Position numbers and translations under genes: made by a program. This document shows, piece after piece, positions 17,573 through 27,505 of a stretch of 64,000 bases of DNA. Numbering within the stretch: the stretch's first letter is position 1; each line of letters starts with the position of its first letter. This stretch comes from Eubacterium sp. (GTDB lineage: Bacteria > Bacillota > Clostridia > Lachnospirales > Lachnospiraceae): NCBI GenBank assembly GCA_024690665.1, contig JAILOU010000051.1, positions 1 through 64,000 of the forward strand, in the 5' to 3' direction. The notes under the pieces were generated by a model, which ran no database searches, was not told where the DNA came from, and saw nothing but the letters and a program-made list of their open reading frames with translations.

Positions 17573-18589
17573 ATGTCTAAGGTAGGAGTGTTAGGAGCAG
17601 GAAGCTGGGGAATTGCCCTTGCGACTGTTCTTGCTGCAAATGGTCATGACGTGAAGGTTTGGTCAATCATGGAAGACGAGGTAGAAATGCTTCGCACTCA
17701 TCATGAGCATCAGACGAAACTTCCGGGTGTAAAACTTGCAGATAATATTACATATACAACTAAGATTGAAGAAGCAATTGTCGGAAAAGAGATGGTCGTA
17801 TTTGCAGTGCCATCGACATTTATTCGTTCCACAGCCAAGAGTGCTGCACCATATGTGGAGCAGGGACAGCTTCTTGTTAATGTTGCAAAGGGAATTGAAG
17901 AGAGCACTTTAATGCCAATGGTGGACATCATTGAGCAGGAGATTCCAAAGGCAGTCGTTGCAGTGCTGTCAGGACCTTCACATGCTGAGGAAGTGGGGCG
18001 TGGTCTGCCGACAACGGTTGTGGCCGGAGCTAAGAAAAAGTCAACGGCAGAGAAGATTCAGACTTATTTTATGAATCAGGTCTTTCGTGTTTATACAAGT
18101 CCGGACGTTCTTGGTCTTGAACTTGGTGGTTCTCTTAAAAATGTCATTGCTCTTGCGGCCGGTATGGCAGATGGCATGGGATTTGGAGATAATACAAAGG
18201 CGGCGCTGATTACCAGAGGAATCTCGGAGATTACGCAGCTTGGTCTTAAGATGGGCGCAAAGGCAGAGACGCTTTCGGGACTTTCCGGAATCGGAGATCT
18301 TATCGTAACTTGTGCCAGCGTACACAGTCGTAACCGAAAGGCGGGAATGCTGATTGGACAGGGAAAGACACGTCAGGAAGCCATGGATGAAGTAAAGATG
18401 GTCGTGGAAGGTGTGTATTCTGCCAAAGCAGCAGCGCTTCTTGGTAAGAAATACGGTGTTGAGCTTCCGATTACAGAAGAAGTGAATCGTGTTTTATTCG
18501 AGGATGTACCGGCAAAAGAAGGCGTACAAAATCTTATGATGCGCGAGAGAAAAGCAGAAAGTGAAAAACTTGCATGGGAACAGGAATAA
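17573..18589 (+). CDS. gpsA: NAD(P)H glycerol-3-phosphate dehydrogenase
   Basis: 338 residues. The N-terminal Rossmann fold opens KVGVLGAGSWGIALATVLA (GxGxxG-type). VLSGPSHAEEV and the catalytic-lysine block LGGSLKNVIALAAGMADGMGFGDNTKAALITRG are family signatures, as is the C-terminal GLSGIGDLIVTC. It reduces dihydroxyacetone phosphate to glycerol-3-phosphate in the cytoplasm for phospholipid synthesis. Ribosome site AAAAGGGGAATAACAT. Last gene of the der operon, ended by a terminator. Confidence 0.97.
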   Translation: MSKVGVLGAGSWGIALATVLAANGHDVKVWSIMEDEVEMLRTHHEHQTKLPGVKLADNITYTTKIEEAIVGKEMVVFAVPSTFIRSTAKSAAPYVEQGQLLVNVAKGIEESTLMPMVDIIEQEIPKAVVAVLSGPSHAEEVGRGLPTTVVAGAKKKSTAEKIQTYFMNQVFRVYTSPDVLGLELGGSLKNVIALAAGMADGMGFGDNTKAALITRGISEITQLGLKMGAKAETLSGLSGIGDLIVTCASVHSRNRKAGMLIGQGKTRQEAMDEVKMVVEGVYSAKAAALLGKKYGVELPITEEVNRVLFEDVPAKEGVQNLMMRERKAESEKLAWEQE

Positions 18590-18621
18590 ATAGTGCTAAT
18601 TGACTATGTATTATAATGAGA

Positions 18622-18665
18622 AGGCTGAAAGAAAGTGATTTATTCGCGAACTTTCAGTCTTTTTA
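18622..18665 (+). terminator. Intrinsic terminator after gpsA
   Basis: AGGCTGAAAG (18622-18631) pairs with CTTTCAGTCT (18651-18660), followed by TTTTTAT; the loop is long (19 nt). Confidence 0.75.
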
Positions 18666-18745
18666 TATTGCATCAATGAATCGGATATGGGATAATAGAC
18701 AAGGAAGTAGGTGCTTTTTAGAGCACTAGGGTTTGGGGGTTCATC

Positions 18746-20524
18746 TTGAACAACGAAAAAAAGGCACAATATTTTGATGGCATCTTTGGTCTGTCTTCGA
18801 ATGTAAACGAGGGGTTGTTTTCTTTCTGGATGGATTTTGAAGATGATGAAGTGTATTTATCTAAAGAAACAGCAGAATATTTTGGGTTCCATTGTATTAG
18901 CGACAAGTCTAGAATTGTGGAAGCAACAGCGGAATTTGAAGAGCATATCTATCCGGATGATTTATCCTATTATCGAAAAGCGTTAAATCAGTTTATGGAT
19001 GATGGCGAAGAATTCTTTGATGTCTTATATCGTTTGCGAAATAAGAACGGAGAATATGAAACATGCTCGACAAAAGCGGATATGATTTATGATGATAAGG
19101 GTAGACCGTTATTTGTGGCAGGTCATATCTTTAATCATGAAAGAAATGATTCAATCGATCCGACAACAGGATTATATACAAGAAGTTCCCTGTTCGCAAA
19201 GTTGCAATTGTTTCAATCAATGAATCGGCCGTTCTATCTGATGGTGATTGGAATCCGCAATTTCTTTTACGTCAACAATATGTATGGGGTAAAGGTTGGA
19301 AATCACGTATTAAAATACATTGCAGATTATTGCAAAGCAATCTGTGGCAGTGAGAATGTCTTTCGAAATGCCGGAACTAAGATTGTGATGCTGTGGGATC
19401 CGCAGAATGTATCACAAAAATATATCAGTGATTTTTATTTCCGCCTGCGAGAACATCTGAAGGGCGGAATTGAAATTGAGCATAACAAGGTAACGCTTGA
19501 GGTGAATGGTGGTATGGTTGTAGTTGATGATCCAACCATTGACGTTAATACCATCTTTATGAGTGCGTTATATGCCCTGGCGAAAGCAAAAGAAGAATTT
19601 ATTCCGGAACTGAATGTGTTTAAGAATGAAAGCTTTGCCTCCAATCAAAGACTGCTTGGATTACTCAACGATGTCAGGATTGGCGCAGAGAATGGCTGCA
19701 GAGGTTTTTATCTGTGTTACCAGCCGATTATTTCGACTGAGACAAGGCAGGTATGCGGCGTTGAGACACTGATTCGCTGGCATGATGATGACTACGGAAT
19801 TGTATCTCCCGGCATGTTCATCGACTGGTTAGAGCAAGATCCTGTATTTTTTGAACTTGGCAACTGGATTATCAGAACATCGCTTTTGGATATGAAAGAG
19901 ATTGCGCTTAAGAATCCGGATTTTATTGTCAATATAAATCTGACCTATACACAGCTTCAGAGAGATGAATTTAACGAGAGATTACTGGACATCTTAAGAG
20001 AAACCGGATTTCCACCGGGCAATCTTCGGTTGGAACTTACGGAGCGATGTAAAGTACTCGACATGAATTTCCTTAGAAATCAGATTATCTTTCTAAGATC
20101 ATATGGAATGCAGGTATCCTTAGACGATTTTGGAACGGGATATGCGGCCATTAACTTGCTTTTTGAATTACCGATTGACCAGGTTAAGATTGATCGAAGC
20201 TTTGTAGAAAATATTCAAAACGAAGAATCAAAACAGATCCTGCTTCGTGCACTCACCGAATGCGCAAGAGAGATGGAGATGGATGTGTGTATAGAAGGAA
20301 TTGAAGCAAAAGCGGTCCGGGATTATATCACATCACACTTTTATTCGACTTCTCTGCAGGGATTTTTGTATTCAGAACCGGTGAAACGAGAAGATATCCT
20401 AAAGTGGATGGAAAAGTATGAGACGGTTTTAATTAAAGAAGAGCTTGCTGATAAGAAAAAGCAAGATGAAATTCTAAAACAACAAGCAGAACAAAAAAAA
20501 GAAAAAACAAAGAAGAAGAAATGA
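18746..20524 (+). CDS. PAS - degenerate GGDEF - EAL protein, likely c-di-GMP phosphodiesterase
   Basis: 592 residues, no membrane segment. A PAS-3 type sensor fold (about 20-125: YLSKETAEYFGF ... IYPDDLSYYRKAL ... DDKGRPLFVAG) is followed by a GGDEF-like domain (about 135-290) whose active site reads RNAGTKIV in place of GGDEF, so it should not make c-di-GMP. The EAL domain (about 315-565) keeps the needed residues: ETLIRW, NINLTYTQL, LELTER, DDFGTGYAA, VKIDRS, CIEGIEA and LQGF. Activity is therefore probably c-di-GMP breakdown, controlled by the PAS and GGDEF-like parts. It ends in a very basic Lys-rich tail (KKEKTKKKK). Start TTG 18746 with TTTGGGGGTT upstream. Confidence 0.92.
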   Translation: MNNEKKAQYFDGIFGLSSNVNEGLFSFWMDFEDDEVYLSKETAEYFGFHCISDKSRIVEATAEFEEHIYPDDLSYYRKALNQFMDDGEEFFDVLYRLRNKNGEYETCSTKADMIYDDKGRPLFVAGHIFNHERNDSIDPTTGLYTRSSLFAKLQLFQSMNRPFYLMVIGIRNFFYVNNMYGVKVGNHVLKYIADYCKAICGSENVFRNAGTKIVMLWDPQNVSQKYISDFYFRLREHLKGGIEIEHNKVTLEVNGGMVVVDDPTIDVNTIFMSALYALAKAKEEFIPELNVFKNESFASNQRLLGLLNDVRIGAENGCRGFYLCYQPIISTETRQVCGVETLIRWHDDDYGIVSPGMFIDWLEQDPVFFELGNWIIRTSLLDMKEIALKNPDFIVNINLTYTQLQRDEFNERLLDILRETGFPPGNLRLELTERCKVLDMNFLRNQIIFLRSYGMQVSLDDFGTGYAAINLLFELPIDQVKIDRSFVENIQNEESKQILLRALTECAREMEMDVCIEGIEAKAVRDYITSHFYSTSLQGFLYSEPVKREDILKWMEKYETVLIKEELADKKKQDEILKQQAEQKKEKTKKKK

Positions 20525-20546
20525 TCATTCGTTTCTTCTTCTTTTT
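20509..20546 (+). terminator. Intrinsic terminator overlapping the end of the EAL gene
   Basis: AAAGAAGAAGAAA (20509-20521) with TTTCTTCTTCTTT (20532-20544), then T and A. The left arm is the coding sequence for the Lys tail, so part of the basic tail may exist because of the terminator. Confidence 0.75.
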
Positions 20547-20564
20547 ATGGCTGAAAATCGCTAC

Positions 20565-20593
20565 TTGACGGAAAAATGTTGAAATGATACGAT
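20565..20593 (+). promoter_or_regulatory. Promoter of the dut-topoisomerase operon
   Basis: TTGACG (20565-20570), 17-bp spacer and TACGAT (20588-20593). Confidence 0.65.
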
Positions 20594-20601
20594 AATGCGA
20601 G

Positions 20602-20631
20602 AAAAACACACTAGATATGGTGTGCTTTTTT
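20602..20631 (+). terminator. Terminator-like hairpin in the dut leader
   Basis: AAAAACACAC pairs with GTGTGCTTTTTT around a TAGATAT loop (20602-20631), directly at the predicted transcription start. It could act as an attenuator of dut and the topoisomerase genes, or as a second terminator for reading from upstream. Confidence 0.5.
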
Positions 20632-20667
20632 GACTAAAAATCAAGATATATGAATAGGAGCCAGGGA

Positions 20668-21105
20668 ATGGGAGAGACAATACGAATTAAGTATTTTACA
20701 GACAAGATTGAAAAACTGACCTACATTGACGGAAAGTCCGATTGGATTGATCTTAGAGCCAGTGAAGATGTGTCTATGAAAAAAGGGGAATTCAAATTGA
20801 TTCCACTGGGGGTTGCAATGCAATTGCCTAAGGGTTATGAAGCACATCTGGTTCCGCGTAGTTCCACATTTAAGAACTTTGGAATTATACAGACGAACAG
20901 CTGCGGCATCATTGACTGCTCATATTGCGGAGATGAAGATATGTGGAGAATGCCGGCACTCGCAGTTCGGGATACCGAGATTCATGTGGGTGACAGAATC
21001 TGTCAGTTTCGAATTATAGAAAATCAGCCAAAAATCACTTTTGACGAAGTAGAGCATCTTGGAAATGAAAACCGTGGTGGTTTTGGTAGTACAGGAAAGC
21101 AATAG
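20668..21105 (+). CDS. dut: dUTP diphosphatase (trimeric dUTPase family)
   Basis: 145 residues. Motif 1 [12 protein letters not shown], motif 2 PRSSTF, motif 3 [12 protein letters not shown] (substrate pocket), motif 4 DRICQFRI, and the flexible C-terminal motif 5 [10 protein letters not shown] are all present. It hydrolyses dUTP to dUMP, keeping uracil out of DNA and supplying thymidylate synthesis. Motif 1 has Trp-Ile where most have GxG, a mild deviation. ATG 20668 is chosen over 20650 because AGGAG lies 7 nt before it. It is 20 nt upstream of a topoisomerase gene, an operon devoted to DNA upkeep. Confidence 0.93.
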   Translation: MGETIRIKYFTDKIEKLTYIDGKSDWIDLRASEDVSMKKGEFKLIPLGVAMQLPKGYEAHLVPRSSTFKNFGIIQTNSCGIIDCSYCGDEDMWRMPALAVRDTEIHVGDRICQFRIIENQPKITFDEVEHLGNENRGGFGSTGKQ

Positions 21106-21125
21106 TAACGGAGGATGAGGATACA

Positions 21126-23048
21126 TTGGCTAAGAAAGTTAATTATGATGAAAGCAGCATTTCCATCTTAGAGGGACTCGAGGCGGTTCGGAAGCGCCCG
21201 GGAATGTATATTGGAAGTGTTTCGCGTAAAGGATTAAATCATTTAGTATATGAAATTGTCGATAACTCAGTGGATGAGCATCTGGCCGGAGAGTGCGATC
21301 TGATTCAGGTGACGCTTAACGCAGACGGTTCTTGCACGGTAGAAGATAATGGACGTGGTATTCCGGTTGGTATGCATGAAAAGGGAGTATCCGCAGCGAG
21401 AATCGTATTTTCAACGCTCCATGCCGGAGGTAAGTTTGATGATTCGGTTTATAAAACATCGGGAGGATTGCATGGTGTAGGTTCTTCCGTAGTTAATGCA
21501 CTGTCTACTTTTATGGATATAGAAATCAGCCGTGAGGGTCAGATCCATCACGACCGTTACGAACAGGGACATCCTACGGTAGAACTTGTAAAAGGTTTAT
21601 TGCCGGTGCTTGGTAAGACCAAAAAGCATGGAACGAAGATTACTTTCCTGCCGGATCCGGAGATTTTTGAAAAGACAAGATTTAAGGAAGATGAGATTAT
21701 ATCACGCCTTCATGAGACGGCTTATTTAAATCCTCGTCTTACTATTTCCTATAAGGATTTTCGAGGTGAAGAACCGATTGAAATGACATTTCACGAAGAA
21801 GAGGGAATTGTCGGATTCGTTAAGGATGTAAATAAAAGTTCCAATGTGCTTCATGATGTTATTTACTTTTCGGGAGAAGCAGATAACATTGGCGTAGAAG
21901 TTGCCTTTCAGTACACCGATGAATTTCATGAGAATGTCCTTGGCTTTTGTAATAATATCTACAATGCGGAAGGCGGCGCACATCTGACCGGATTTAAGAC
22001 GACCTTTACCAGTGTCATCAATTCGTATGCCAGAGAATTGGGAATTCTAAAAGAAAAGGATGCCAACTTTACCGGTGCCGATGTGCGAAATGGTATGACG
22101 GCGGTAATCTCCGTGAAGCATCCGGATCCCAGATTTGAAGGACAGACAAAGACAAAACTCGACAACCAGGATGCGGCCCGTGTGACCGGTAAGGTAACCG
22201 GAGATGAGATTCAGCTGTATTTTGACAAGCATTTAGAGCAGCTTAAGACGGTAATTGGCTGTGCTGAAAAAGCAGCCAAGATTCGTAAGACAGAAGAAAA
22301 AGCCAGAACAAATCTGCTTCAAAAGCAGAAATTTTCTTTTGATTCCAATGGAAAGCTTGCGAACTGTGAGAGCAGAGACGCTTCCAAGTGTGAGATATTC
22401 ATTGTCGAGGGAGACTCGGCAGGAGGTTCTGCAAAGACGGCAAGAAATAGAAACTACCAGGCGATACTTCCAATTCGAGGTAAAATCTTAAATGTAGAAA
22501 AGGCAAGTATCGATAAAGTCCTTGCAAATGCGGAGATTAAGACAATGATTAATGCATTTGGCTGTGGATTTTCAGAAGGTTTTGGTAATGATTTTGATAT
22601 TACCAAGCTTCGTTACGACAAGATTATCATTATGGCGGATGCGGACGTAGACGGTGCTCATATCTCTACGCTTCTTTTGACGCTGTTTTACCGGTTCATG
22701 CCGGAACTTATATTTGAAGGACATGTCTATGTGGCAATGCCGCCGCTTTATAAGGCTATGCCGGACAAGGGAAAAGAAGAGTACCTGTATGATGATGCGG
22801 CGCTTGAAAAATATCGTAAAACGCATAAGGGCAAGTTTACCCTGCAAAGATACAAAGGTCTTGGAGAGATGGATGCGCAGCAGCTGTGGGAGACTACACT
22901 TGATCCGGAGCATCGTCTCCTGAAAAAGATTGAGATAGAAGATGCGAGAATGGCATCGGATGTGACGGCAATGCTGATGGGAACAGAAGTGCCGCCGAGA
23001 AAGAAATTTATCTATGACCATGCACTTGATGCAGAGCTGGATATCTAG
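21126..23048 (+). CDS. parE: Type IIA DNA topoisomerase subunit B (ParE/GyrB family)
   Basis: 640 residues. GHKL ATPase domain: EIVDNSVDEHLAGE, VEDNGRGIPVGMHEK, GGLHGVGSSVVNALS. Transducer domain, then the Toprim domain with EGDSAGGSAKTARNRNYQAILP and DADVDGAHISTLLLTLFYR, ending with the GyrB-type tail QRYKGLGEMDAQQLWETT. It provides ATP-driven strand passage with the partner at 23063. Whether it is gyrase or topoisomerase IV cannot be settled from this subunit alone; the partner lacks a GyrA box, which favours ParE. TTG start with GGAGG 10 nt upstream. Confidence 0.9.
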   Translation: MAKKVNYDESSISILEGLEAVRKRPGMYIGSVSRKGLNHLVYEIVDNSVDEHLAGECDLIQVTLNADGSCTVEDNGRGIPVGMHEKGVSAARIVFSTLHAGGKFDDSVYKTSGGLHGVGSSVVNALSTFMDIEISREGQIHHDRYEQGHPTVELVKGLLPVLGKTKKHGTKITFLPDPEIFEKTRFKEDEIISRLHETAYLNPRLTISYKDFRGEEPIEMTFHEEEGIVGFVKDVNKSSNVLHDVIYFSGEADNIGVEVAFQYTDEFHENVLGFCNNIYNAEGGAHLTGFKTTFTSVINSYARELGILKEKDANFTGADVRNGMTAVISVKHPDPRFEGQTKTKLDNQDAARVTGKVTGDEIQLYFDKHLEQLKTVIGCAEKAAKIRKTEEKARTNLLQKQKFSFDSNGKLANCESRDASKCEIFIVEGDSAGGSAKTARNRNYQAILPIRGKILNVEKASIDKVLANAEIKTMINAFGCGFSEGFGNDFDITKLRYDKIIIMADADVDGAHISTLLLTLFYRFMPELIFEGHVYVAMPPLYKAMPDKGKEEYLYDDAALEKYRKTHKGKFTLQRYKGLGEMDAQQLWETTLDPEHRLLKKIEIEDARMASDVTAMLMGTEVPPRKKFIYDHALDAELDI

Positions 23049-23062
23049 GAGGTTAGGACAAG

Positions 23063-25297
23063 ATGAGTGAAGAACAGTTAATTCGTACAGAGTATTCGGA
23101 CCTAATGCAAAAATCCTATATCGATTACGCTATGAGTGTCATTGTGTCAAGAGCGCTTCCGGATGTTAGAGACGGTCTAAAACCGGTTCAAAGAAGAACG
23201 CTTTATGATATGCAAGAACTTGGAATTCGTTACGACAAGCCATATCGTAAATGTGCCCGTATCGTTGGTGATACCATGGGTAAATATCACCCGCATGGCG
23301 ATTCTTCCATCTATGATGCGCTGGTTGTTATGGCGCAGGAGTTTAAAAGAGGACTGCCGCTCGTAGACGGACACGGAAACTTTGGTTCCATAGAAGGCGA
23401 CGGAGCAGCGGCAATGCGATATACCGAAGCGCGTCTTGAAAAAGTAACGCAGGAAGTGTATCTGGCAGATTTGGATAAGGATGTTGTGGACTTTGTTCCG
23501 AACTTTGATGAGACAGAAAAGGAGCCGGAGGTACTTCCGGTCAAAGTGCCAAATCTGCTAATCAACGGGGCAGAAGGTATTGCCGTTGGTATGGCAACCA
23601 ATATTCCACCGCATAACCTTGCAGAAGTTATTGACGGTGTGAAAGCCTATATGAAAAATCCGTCCATTACGACGGAAGAGATGATGAAGTATATTCCGGG
23701 ACCGGATTTTCCGACCGGTGGAATTGTTGTCAATAAAGACGAGTTGCAAAATATCTATGAGACCGGAAGCGGTAAAGTTAAGATTCGCGGTAAGGTCGAA
23801 GTGGAAAAGGGAAAGGGAGGCAAGCAGCTGCTTGTCATTACCGAGATTCCGTATACCATGGTAGGAGCCAATATCGGTAAATTCTTAAACGATGTCGGTT
23901 CTCTTGTGGAAAATAAAAAGACAGCAGATATTGTCGATATCTCGAATCAGTCTTCCAAAGAAGGAATTCGAATTGTCATCGAGTTAAAGCGCGGCGCGGA
24001 TGTGGAAAATCTCAAGAACATGCTTTATAAAAAGACGAGACTTGAAGATACCTTTGGCGTAAATATGCTTGCAGTGGCAGACGGTAAGCCTGAGACGATG
24101 GGGATTGTCAGTGTGATTCGGCATCATGTGAATTTCCAATATGAGCTGGCAACACGTAAGTATACGAATCTGCTTGCAAAAGAGCGTGATAAACAAGAAA
24201 TACAAGAAGGTCTTATGAAGGCCTGCAATATCATCGATCTGATTATCGAAATTATTCGCGGATCAAAGACCGTTAAGATGGCGAAAAAATGTCTGATGAC
24301 GGGAGAAAGCGAAGGGATTGATTTTAAGAGCGCAAGTTCGAGAATGATGGCAGAACAGCTTTGCTTTACCGAAAGACAGGCACAGGCAATCTTGGAACTT
24401 CGTTTATCCAAACTCGTTGGTCTTGAGATTGAAGCGCTGATTAAGGAACATGATCAGACCATTGAGAATATCAATACGTATTCCGATATCTTAGAGCATC
24501 GTACATCTATGGCGAAGGTGATCATGAAAGAACTCGATCACGTCAAAAAAGAATACGGCACCGACCGTAAGACAAGCATTGAAAATGCAGCAGAAATCGT
24601 CTTTGAAGAAAAGAAGATTGAAGAGATGGATGTCGTTATGTTGATGGATCGATTTGGTTATGTCAGAACGGTTGACCAGGCAACTTACGAGCGAAATAAG
24701 GATGCTGCAGATGCAGAAAATAAACATATTGTTTCATGTAAGAATACAGACAAGATCTGTCTGTTTACAAATACTGGTCAGCTGCATTTAATAAAAGTGC
24801 TAGACCTTCCGTTCGGAAAGTTCCGTGAAAAAGGAACACCAATTGATAATGTGAGTAAGTACGATTCAGAAAGTGAGAACATAGTGTCTGTCTTCGCATT
24901 GGAAGAAATCAAAAAACACAAAGTCGTATTTGTCACACAAAGCGGTATGTCCAAGGTTGTAGAAGGAGAGCAGTTTGATGTTTCGAAAAAACAGACTGCA
25001 GCGACAAAACTTGGTGCAGAGGATTCTCTTGTCATGGCACAGATTGTCTACGGCGGAGAAACGCTTGTTTACCATACTGCGAAAAATATGCTTCTTCGTA
25101 TCATGCTCTTAGAATTACCGGAGATGAAAAAAACGGCAGTCGGCGTGCATGGTATTAAATTAAATAATGGCGATTATGTTAAGGATTGCCATCTGTTATA
25201 TGAAGGAGACTCCCCGATGCTTGAAATCGGAGGAAAACAAGTAGCGTTAAATCGCCTTAAGATTTCCTCTCGTGCAACGAAGGGAACCAAGCACTAA
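23063..25297 (+). CDS. parC: Type IIA DNA topoisomerase subunit A (ParC-like)
   Basis: 744 residues. DNA breakage-reunion domain: [17 protein letters not shown], catalytic Tyr in the AMRYTEARL block, quinolone-region [11 protein letters not shown]. The Ser and Asp equivalent to E. coli GyrA positions 83 and 87 are both wild type. The C-terminal beta-pinwheel is short and the position of the gyrase-specific QRRGGxG box reads [10 protein letters not shown], so DNA wrapping is probably lost; this argues for topoisomerase IV (chromosome decatenation), with true gyrase elsewhere. Ribosome site AGGAGG. Co-transcribed with parE (gap 14 nt). Confidence 0.88.
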   Translation: MSEEQLIRTEYSDLMQKSYIDYAMSVIVSRALPDVRDGLKPVQRRTLYDMQELGIRYDKPYRKCARIVGDTMGKYHPHGDSSIYDALVVMAQEFKRGLPLVDGHGNFGSIEGDGAAAMRYTEARLEKVTQEVYLADLDKDVVDFVPNFDETEKEPEVLPVKVPNLLINGAEGIAVGMATNIPPHNLAEVIDGVKAYMKNPSITTEEMMKYIPGPDFPTGGIVVNKDELQNIYETGSGKVKIRGKVEVEKGKGGKQLLVITEIPYTMVGANIGKFLNDVGSLVENKKTADIVDISNQSSKEGIRIVIELKRGADVENLKNMLYKKTRLEDTFGVNMLAVADGKPETMGIVSVIRHHVNFQYELATRKYTNLLAKERDKQEIQEGLMKACNIIDLIIEIIRGSKTVKMAKKCLMTGESEGIDFKSASSRMMAEQLCFTERQAQAILELRLSKLVGLEIEALIKEHDQTIENINTYSDILEHRTSMAKVIMKELDHVKKEYGTDRKTSIENAAEIVFEEKKIEEMDVVMLMDRFGYVRTVDQATYERNKDAADAENKHIVSCKNTDKICLFTNTGQLHLIKVLDLPFGKFREKGTPIDNVSKYDSESENIVSVFALEEIKKHKVVFVTQSGMSKVVEGEQFDVSKKQTAATKLGAEDSLVMAQIVYGGETLVYHTAKNMLLRIMLLELPEMKKTAVGVHGIKLNNGDYVKDCHLLYEGDSPMLEIGGKQVALNRLKISSRATKGTKH

Positions 25298-25322
25298 ATA
25301 GGGGAAAGTAAAGGAAAATATC

Positions 25323-25351
25323 TTGACAGAACACCTATGTTTTGATAGGAT
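25323..25351 (+). promoter_or_regulatory. Strong promoter of hppA
   Basis: Perfect TTGACA (25323-25328), 17-bp spacer and TAGGAT (25346-25351), 54 bp ahead of the start codon. Confidence 0.7.
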
Positions 25352-25404
25352 ATTTCGTGGACTATTAACGAACCAAAAATGAAAAGATTAGGGAGGAAGT
25401 TCAA

Positions 25405-27432
25405 ATGTCTGGATTAGTATGGTTAATACCGGTTATCGGTGTTATCGCGTTGCTGGTCGCACTTGCACTGGCAGCAGCCGTGAAGAAGCAGGACGAAGGA
25501 AACAATCGCATGAAAGAGATTGCCGCTGCTATTCACGAAGGTGCTCAGGCTTTCTTAACAGCTGAGTACAAAATTTTAATTGTATTTATTATTATCTTGT
25601 TTGTATTGATTGGACTCTTTATCGGATGGCCGACAGCAATCTGTTATGTAGTAGGATCAATTTTCTCTATTCTTGCAGGATATGCAGGTATGAACGTTGC
25701 TACAAGAGCAAACGTCAGAACTGCAAGAGCTGCTGAGAATGGCGGAATGAGCAAGGCTCTTCCAATTGCATTCCGTGGTGGTGCAGTTATGGGTCTTTGC
25801 GTAGTTGGTCTGGGTCTTGCAGGTGTCAGTGTGATTTACTTCATCACAGGCAATGTATCCATCTTAACAGGTTTCTCACTCGGTGCTTCATCTGTTGCTT
25901 TATTTGCCCGTGTTGGTGGTGGTATCTATACAAAAGCTGCTGACGTTGGAGCTGACCTTGTAGGTAAGGTAGAAGCAGGTATCCCGGAAGACGATCCTCG
26001 TAACCCGGCCGTTATCGCAGATAACGTAGGTGATAACGTAGGTGACGTTGCAGGTATGGGTGCTGACTTATTCGAGTCATATGTTGGATCTATTATTTCC
26101 GCTGTAACTCTTGGTGTTGCTGCAGCTACAGGTGTAACTTCACAGGTAGGCGGAACAGTAGCAGGAGCATTATTCCCATTACTTCTTGCAGGTATTGGTA
26201 TTCTTGCATCTATCCTTGGTATCGCATTTGTACGTGGTAAAGACGGAGTGAACCCACAGAAGTCTCTTGACCTTGGTACTAACATTGCGAACATCATCGT
26301 TGTAGTATTTGCTATTATCTTATCAAAAGTGATTCTTGGTTCATTTTCTTACTGTGGAGCTATCATCGCCGGCCTGATCGTTGGTGTGTTAATCGGTAAG
26401 ATTACAGGTGTTTACACATCTGATGAACACAAGCATGTTAAGAAGATTGCAGACCAGTCTGAAACAGGATCTGCTACCAATATTATCTCCGGTCTTGCTG
26501 TAGGTATGGAATCAACTGTTATTCCAATTATCTTAATTGCAATCGGTATCTTCGTATCATACAAGTTCTCAGGACTTTACGGAATCGCACTTGCAGCTGT
26601 AGGTATGCTTGCAACAACAGGTTCTACAGTCGCTGTCGATGCTTATGGTCCAATCGCTGATAATGCCGGTGGTATTGCAGAGATGTCTGAACTTGATGAA
26701 GGCGTACGTGAAATCACAGATAAGCTTGACTCAGTTGGTAACACAACAGCTGCTATCGGTAAGGGATTCGCTATCGGATCTGCTGCTTTAACAGCTCTTG
26801 CTTTATTCGTATCATACGCACAGGTAGTTGAACTTGAATTAATCAATATCCTTCAGCCGACTGTAGTAGTTGGTCTGTTCATCGGTGGTATGCTTCCATT
26901 CCTGTTCTCATCTATCACAATGCAGGCTGTATCAAAGGCTGCTTACAAGATGATTGAGGAAGTTAGAAGACAGTTCCGTGAAGACAAGGGTATCTTAGAG
27001 GGAACAAGCAAACCGGATTACAAGACTTGTGTATCTATTTCTACACAGGCTGCTTTAAGAGAAATGCTTCTTCCTGGTATTATTGCAATCGTAGTTCCAA
27101 TCGTAATCGGAATCTTCCTTGGTACTGATGCACTTGGCGGACTTTTAGCAGGTGCACTTGTAACCGGTGTACTGATGGCTATCTTCATGGCTAATGCCGG
27201 TGGTGCTTGGGATAACGCTAAGAAATATATTGAGTCAGGAAACCATGGCGGTAAGGGTAGTGAACCTCATAAGGCTGCTGTAGTTGGTGATACTGTAGGT
27301 GATCCGTTCAAGGATACTTCAGGACCTTCTATCAACATCTTAATCAAACTGATGACAATCGTATCATTAGTATTCGCACCTGTATTCCTTCTTTGTGCAG
27401 AAGGTGCCGGACTCCTTTCAATGTTATTCTAA
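25405..27432 (+). CDS. hppA: Membrane-bound pyrophosphatase, potassium-dependent type
   Basis: 675 residues with about 15-16 hydrophobic spans. It couples hydrolysis of pyrophosphate to pumping of Na+ and/or H+ across the membrane. The substrate loops are intact: [57 protein letters not shown] and [17 protein letters not shown]. The sequence [10 protein letters not shown] carries Ala where potassium-independent enzymes have Lys, placing it in the K+-dependent class; many of these in anaerobes are sodium pumps, but the ion cannot be fixed by eye. AGGGAGGAAGTTCAA ribosome site and strong promoter suggest high expression. Monocistronic. Confidence 0.96.
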   Translation: MSGLVWLIPVIGVIALLVALALAAAVKKQDEGNNRMKEIAAAIHEGAQAFLTAEYKILIVFIIILFVLIGLFIGWPTAICYVVGSIFSILAGYAGMNVATRANVRTARAAENGGMSKALPIAFRGGAVMGLCVVGLGLAGVSVIYFITGNVSILTGFSLGASSVALFARVGGGIYTKAADVGADLVGKVEAGIPEDDPRNPAVIADNVGDNVGDVAGMGADLFESYVGSIISAVTLGVAAATGVTSQVGGTVAGALFPLLLAGIGILASILGIAFVRGKDGVNPQKSLDLGTNIANIIVVVFAIILSKVILGSFSYCGAIIAGLIVGVLIGKITGVYTSDEHKHVKKIADQSETGSATNIISGLAVGMESTVIPIILIAIGIFVSYKFSGLYGIALAAVGMLATTGSTVAVDAYGPIADNAGGIAEMSELDEGVREITDKLDSVGNTTAAIGKGFAIGSAALTALALFVSYAQVVELELINILQPTVVVGLFIGGMLPFLFSSITMQAVSKAAYKMIEEVRRQFREDKGILEGTSKPDYKTCVSISTQAALREMLLPGIIAIVVPIVIGIFLGTDALGGLLAGALVTGVLMAIFMANAGGAWDNAKKYIESGNHGGKGSEPHKAAVVGDTVGDPFKDTSGPSINILIKLMTIVSLVFAPVFLLCAEGAGLLSMLF

Positions 27433-27456
27433 GAATTACATAAGGGATTATTACAT

Positions 27457-27488
27457 GAGCAGAGAATTTGATTCTCTGCTCATTTTTT
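27457..27488 (+). terminator. Intrinsic terminator after hppA
   Basis: GAGCAGAGAAT (27457-27467) with ATTCTCTGCTC (27471-27481), TTG loop, then ATTTTTT. Confidence 0.92.
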
Positions 27489-27489
27489 G

Positions 27490-27498
27490 TGTTATAAT
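27490..27498 (+). promoter_or_regulatory. Extended -10 promoter abutting folC
   Basis: TGT plus perfect TATAAT (27493-27498), immediately after the hppA terminator and only 7 nt before the folC ATG at 27506. Predicted start of transcription coincides with the start codon. Confidence 0.55.
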
Positions 27499-27505
27499 CA
27501 TCCTT

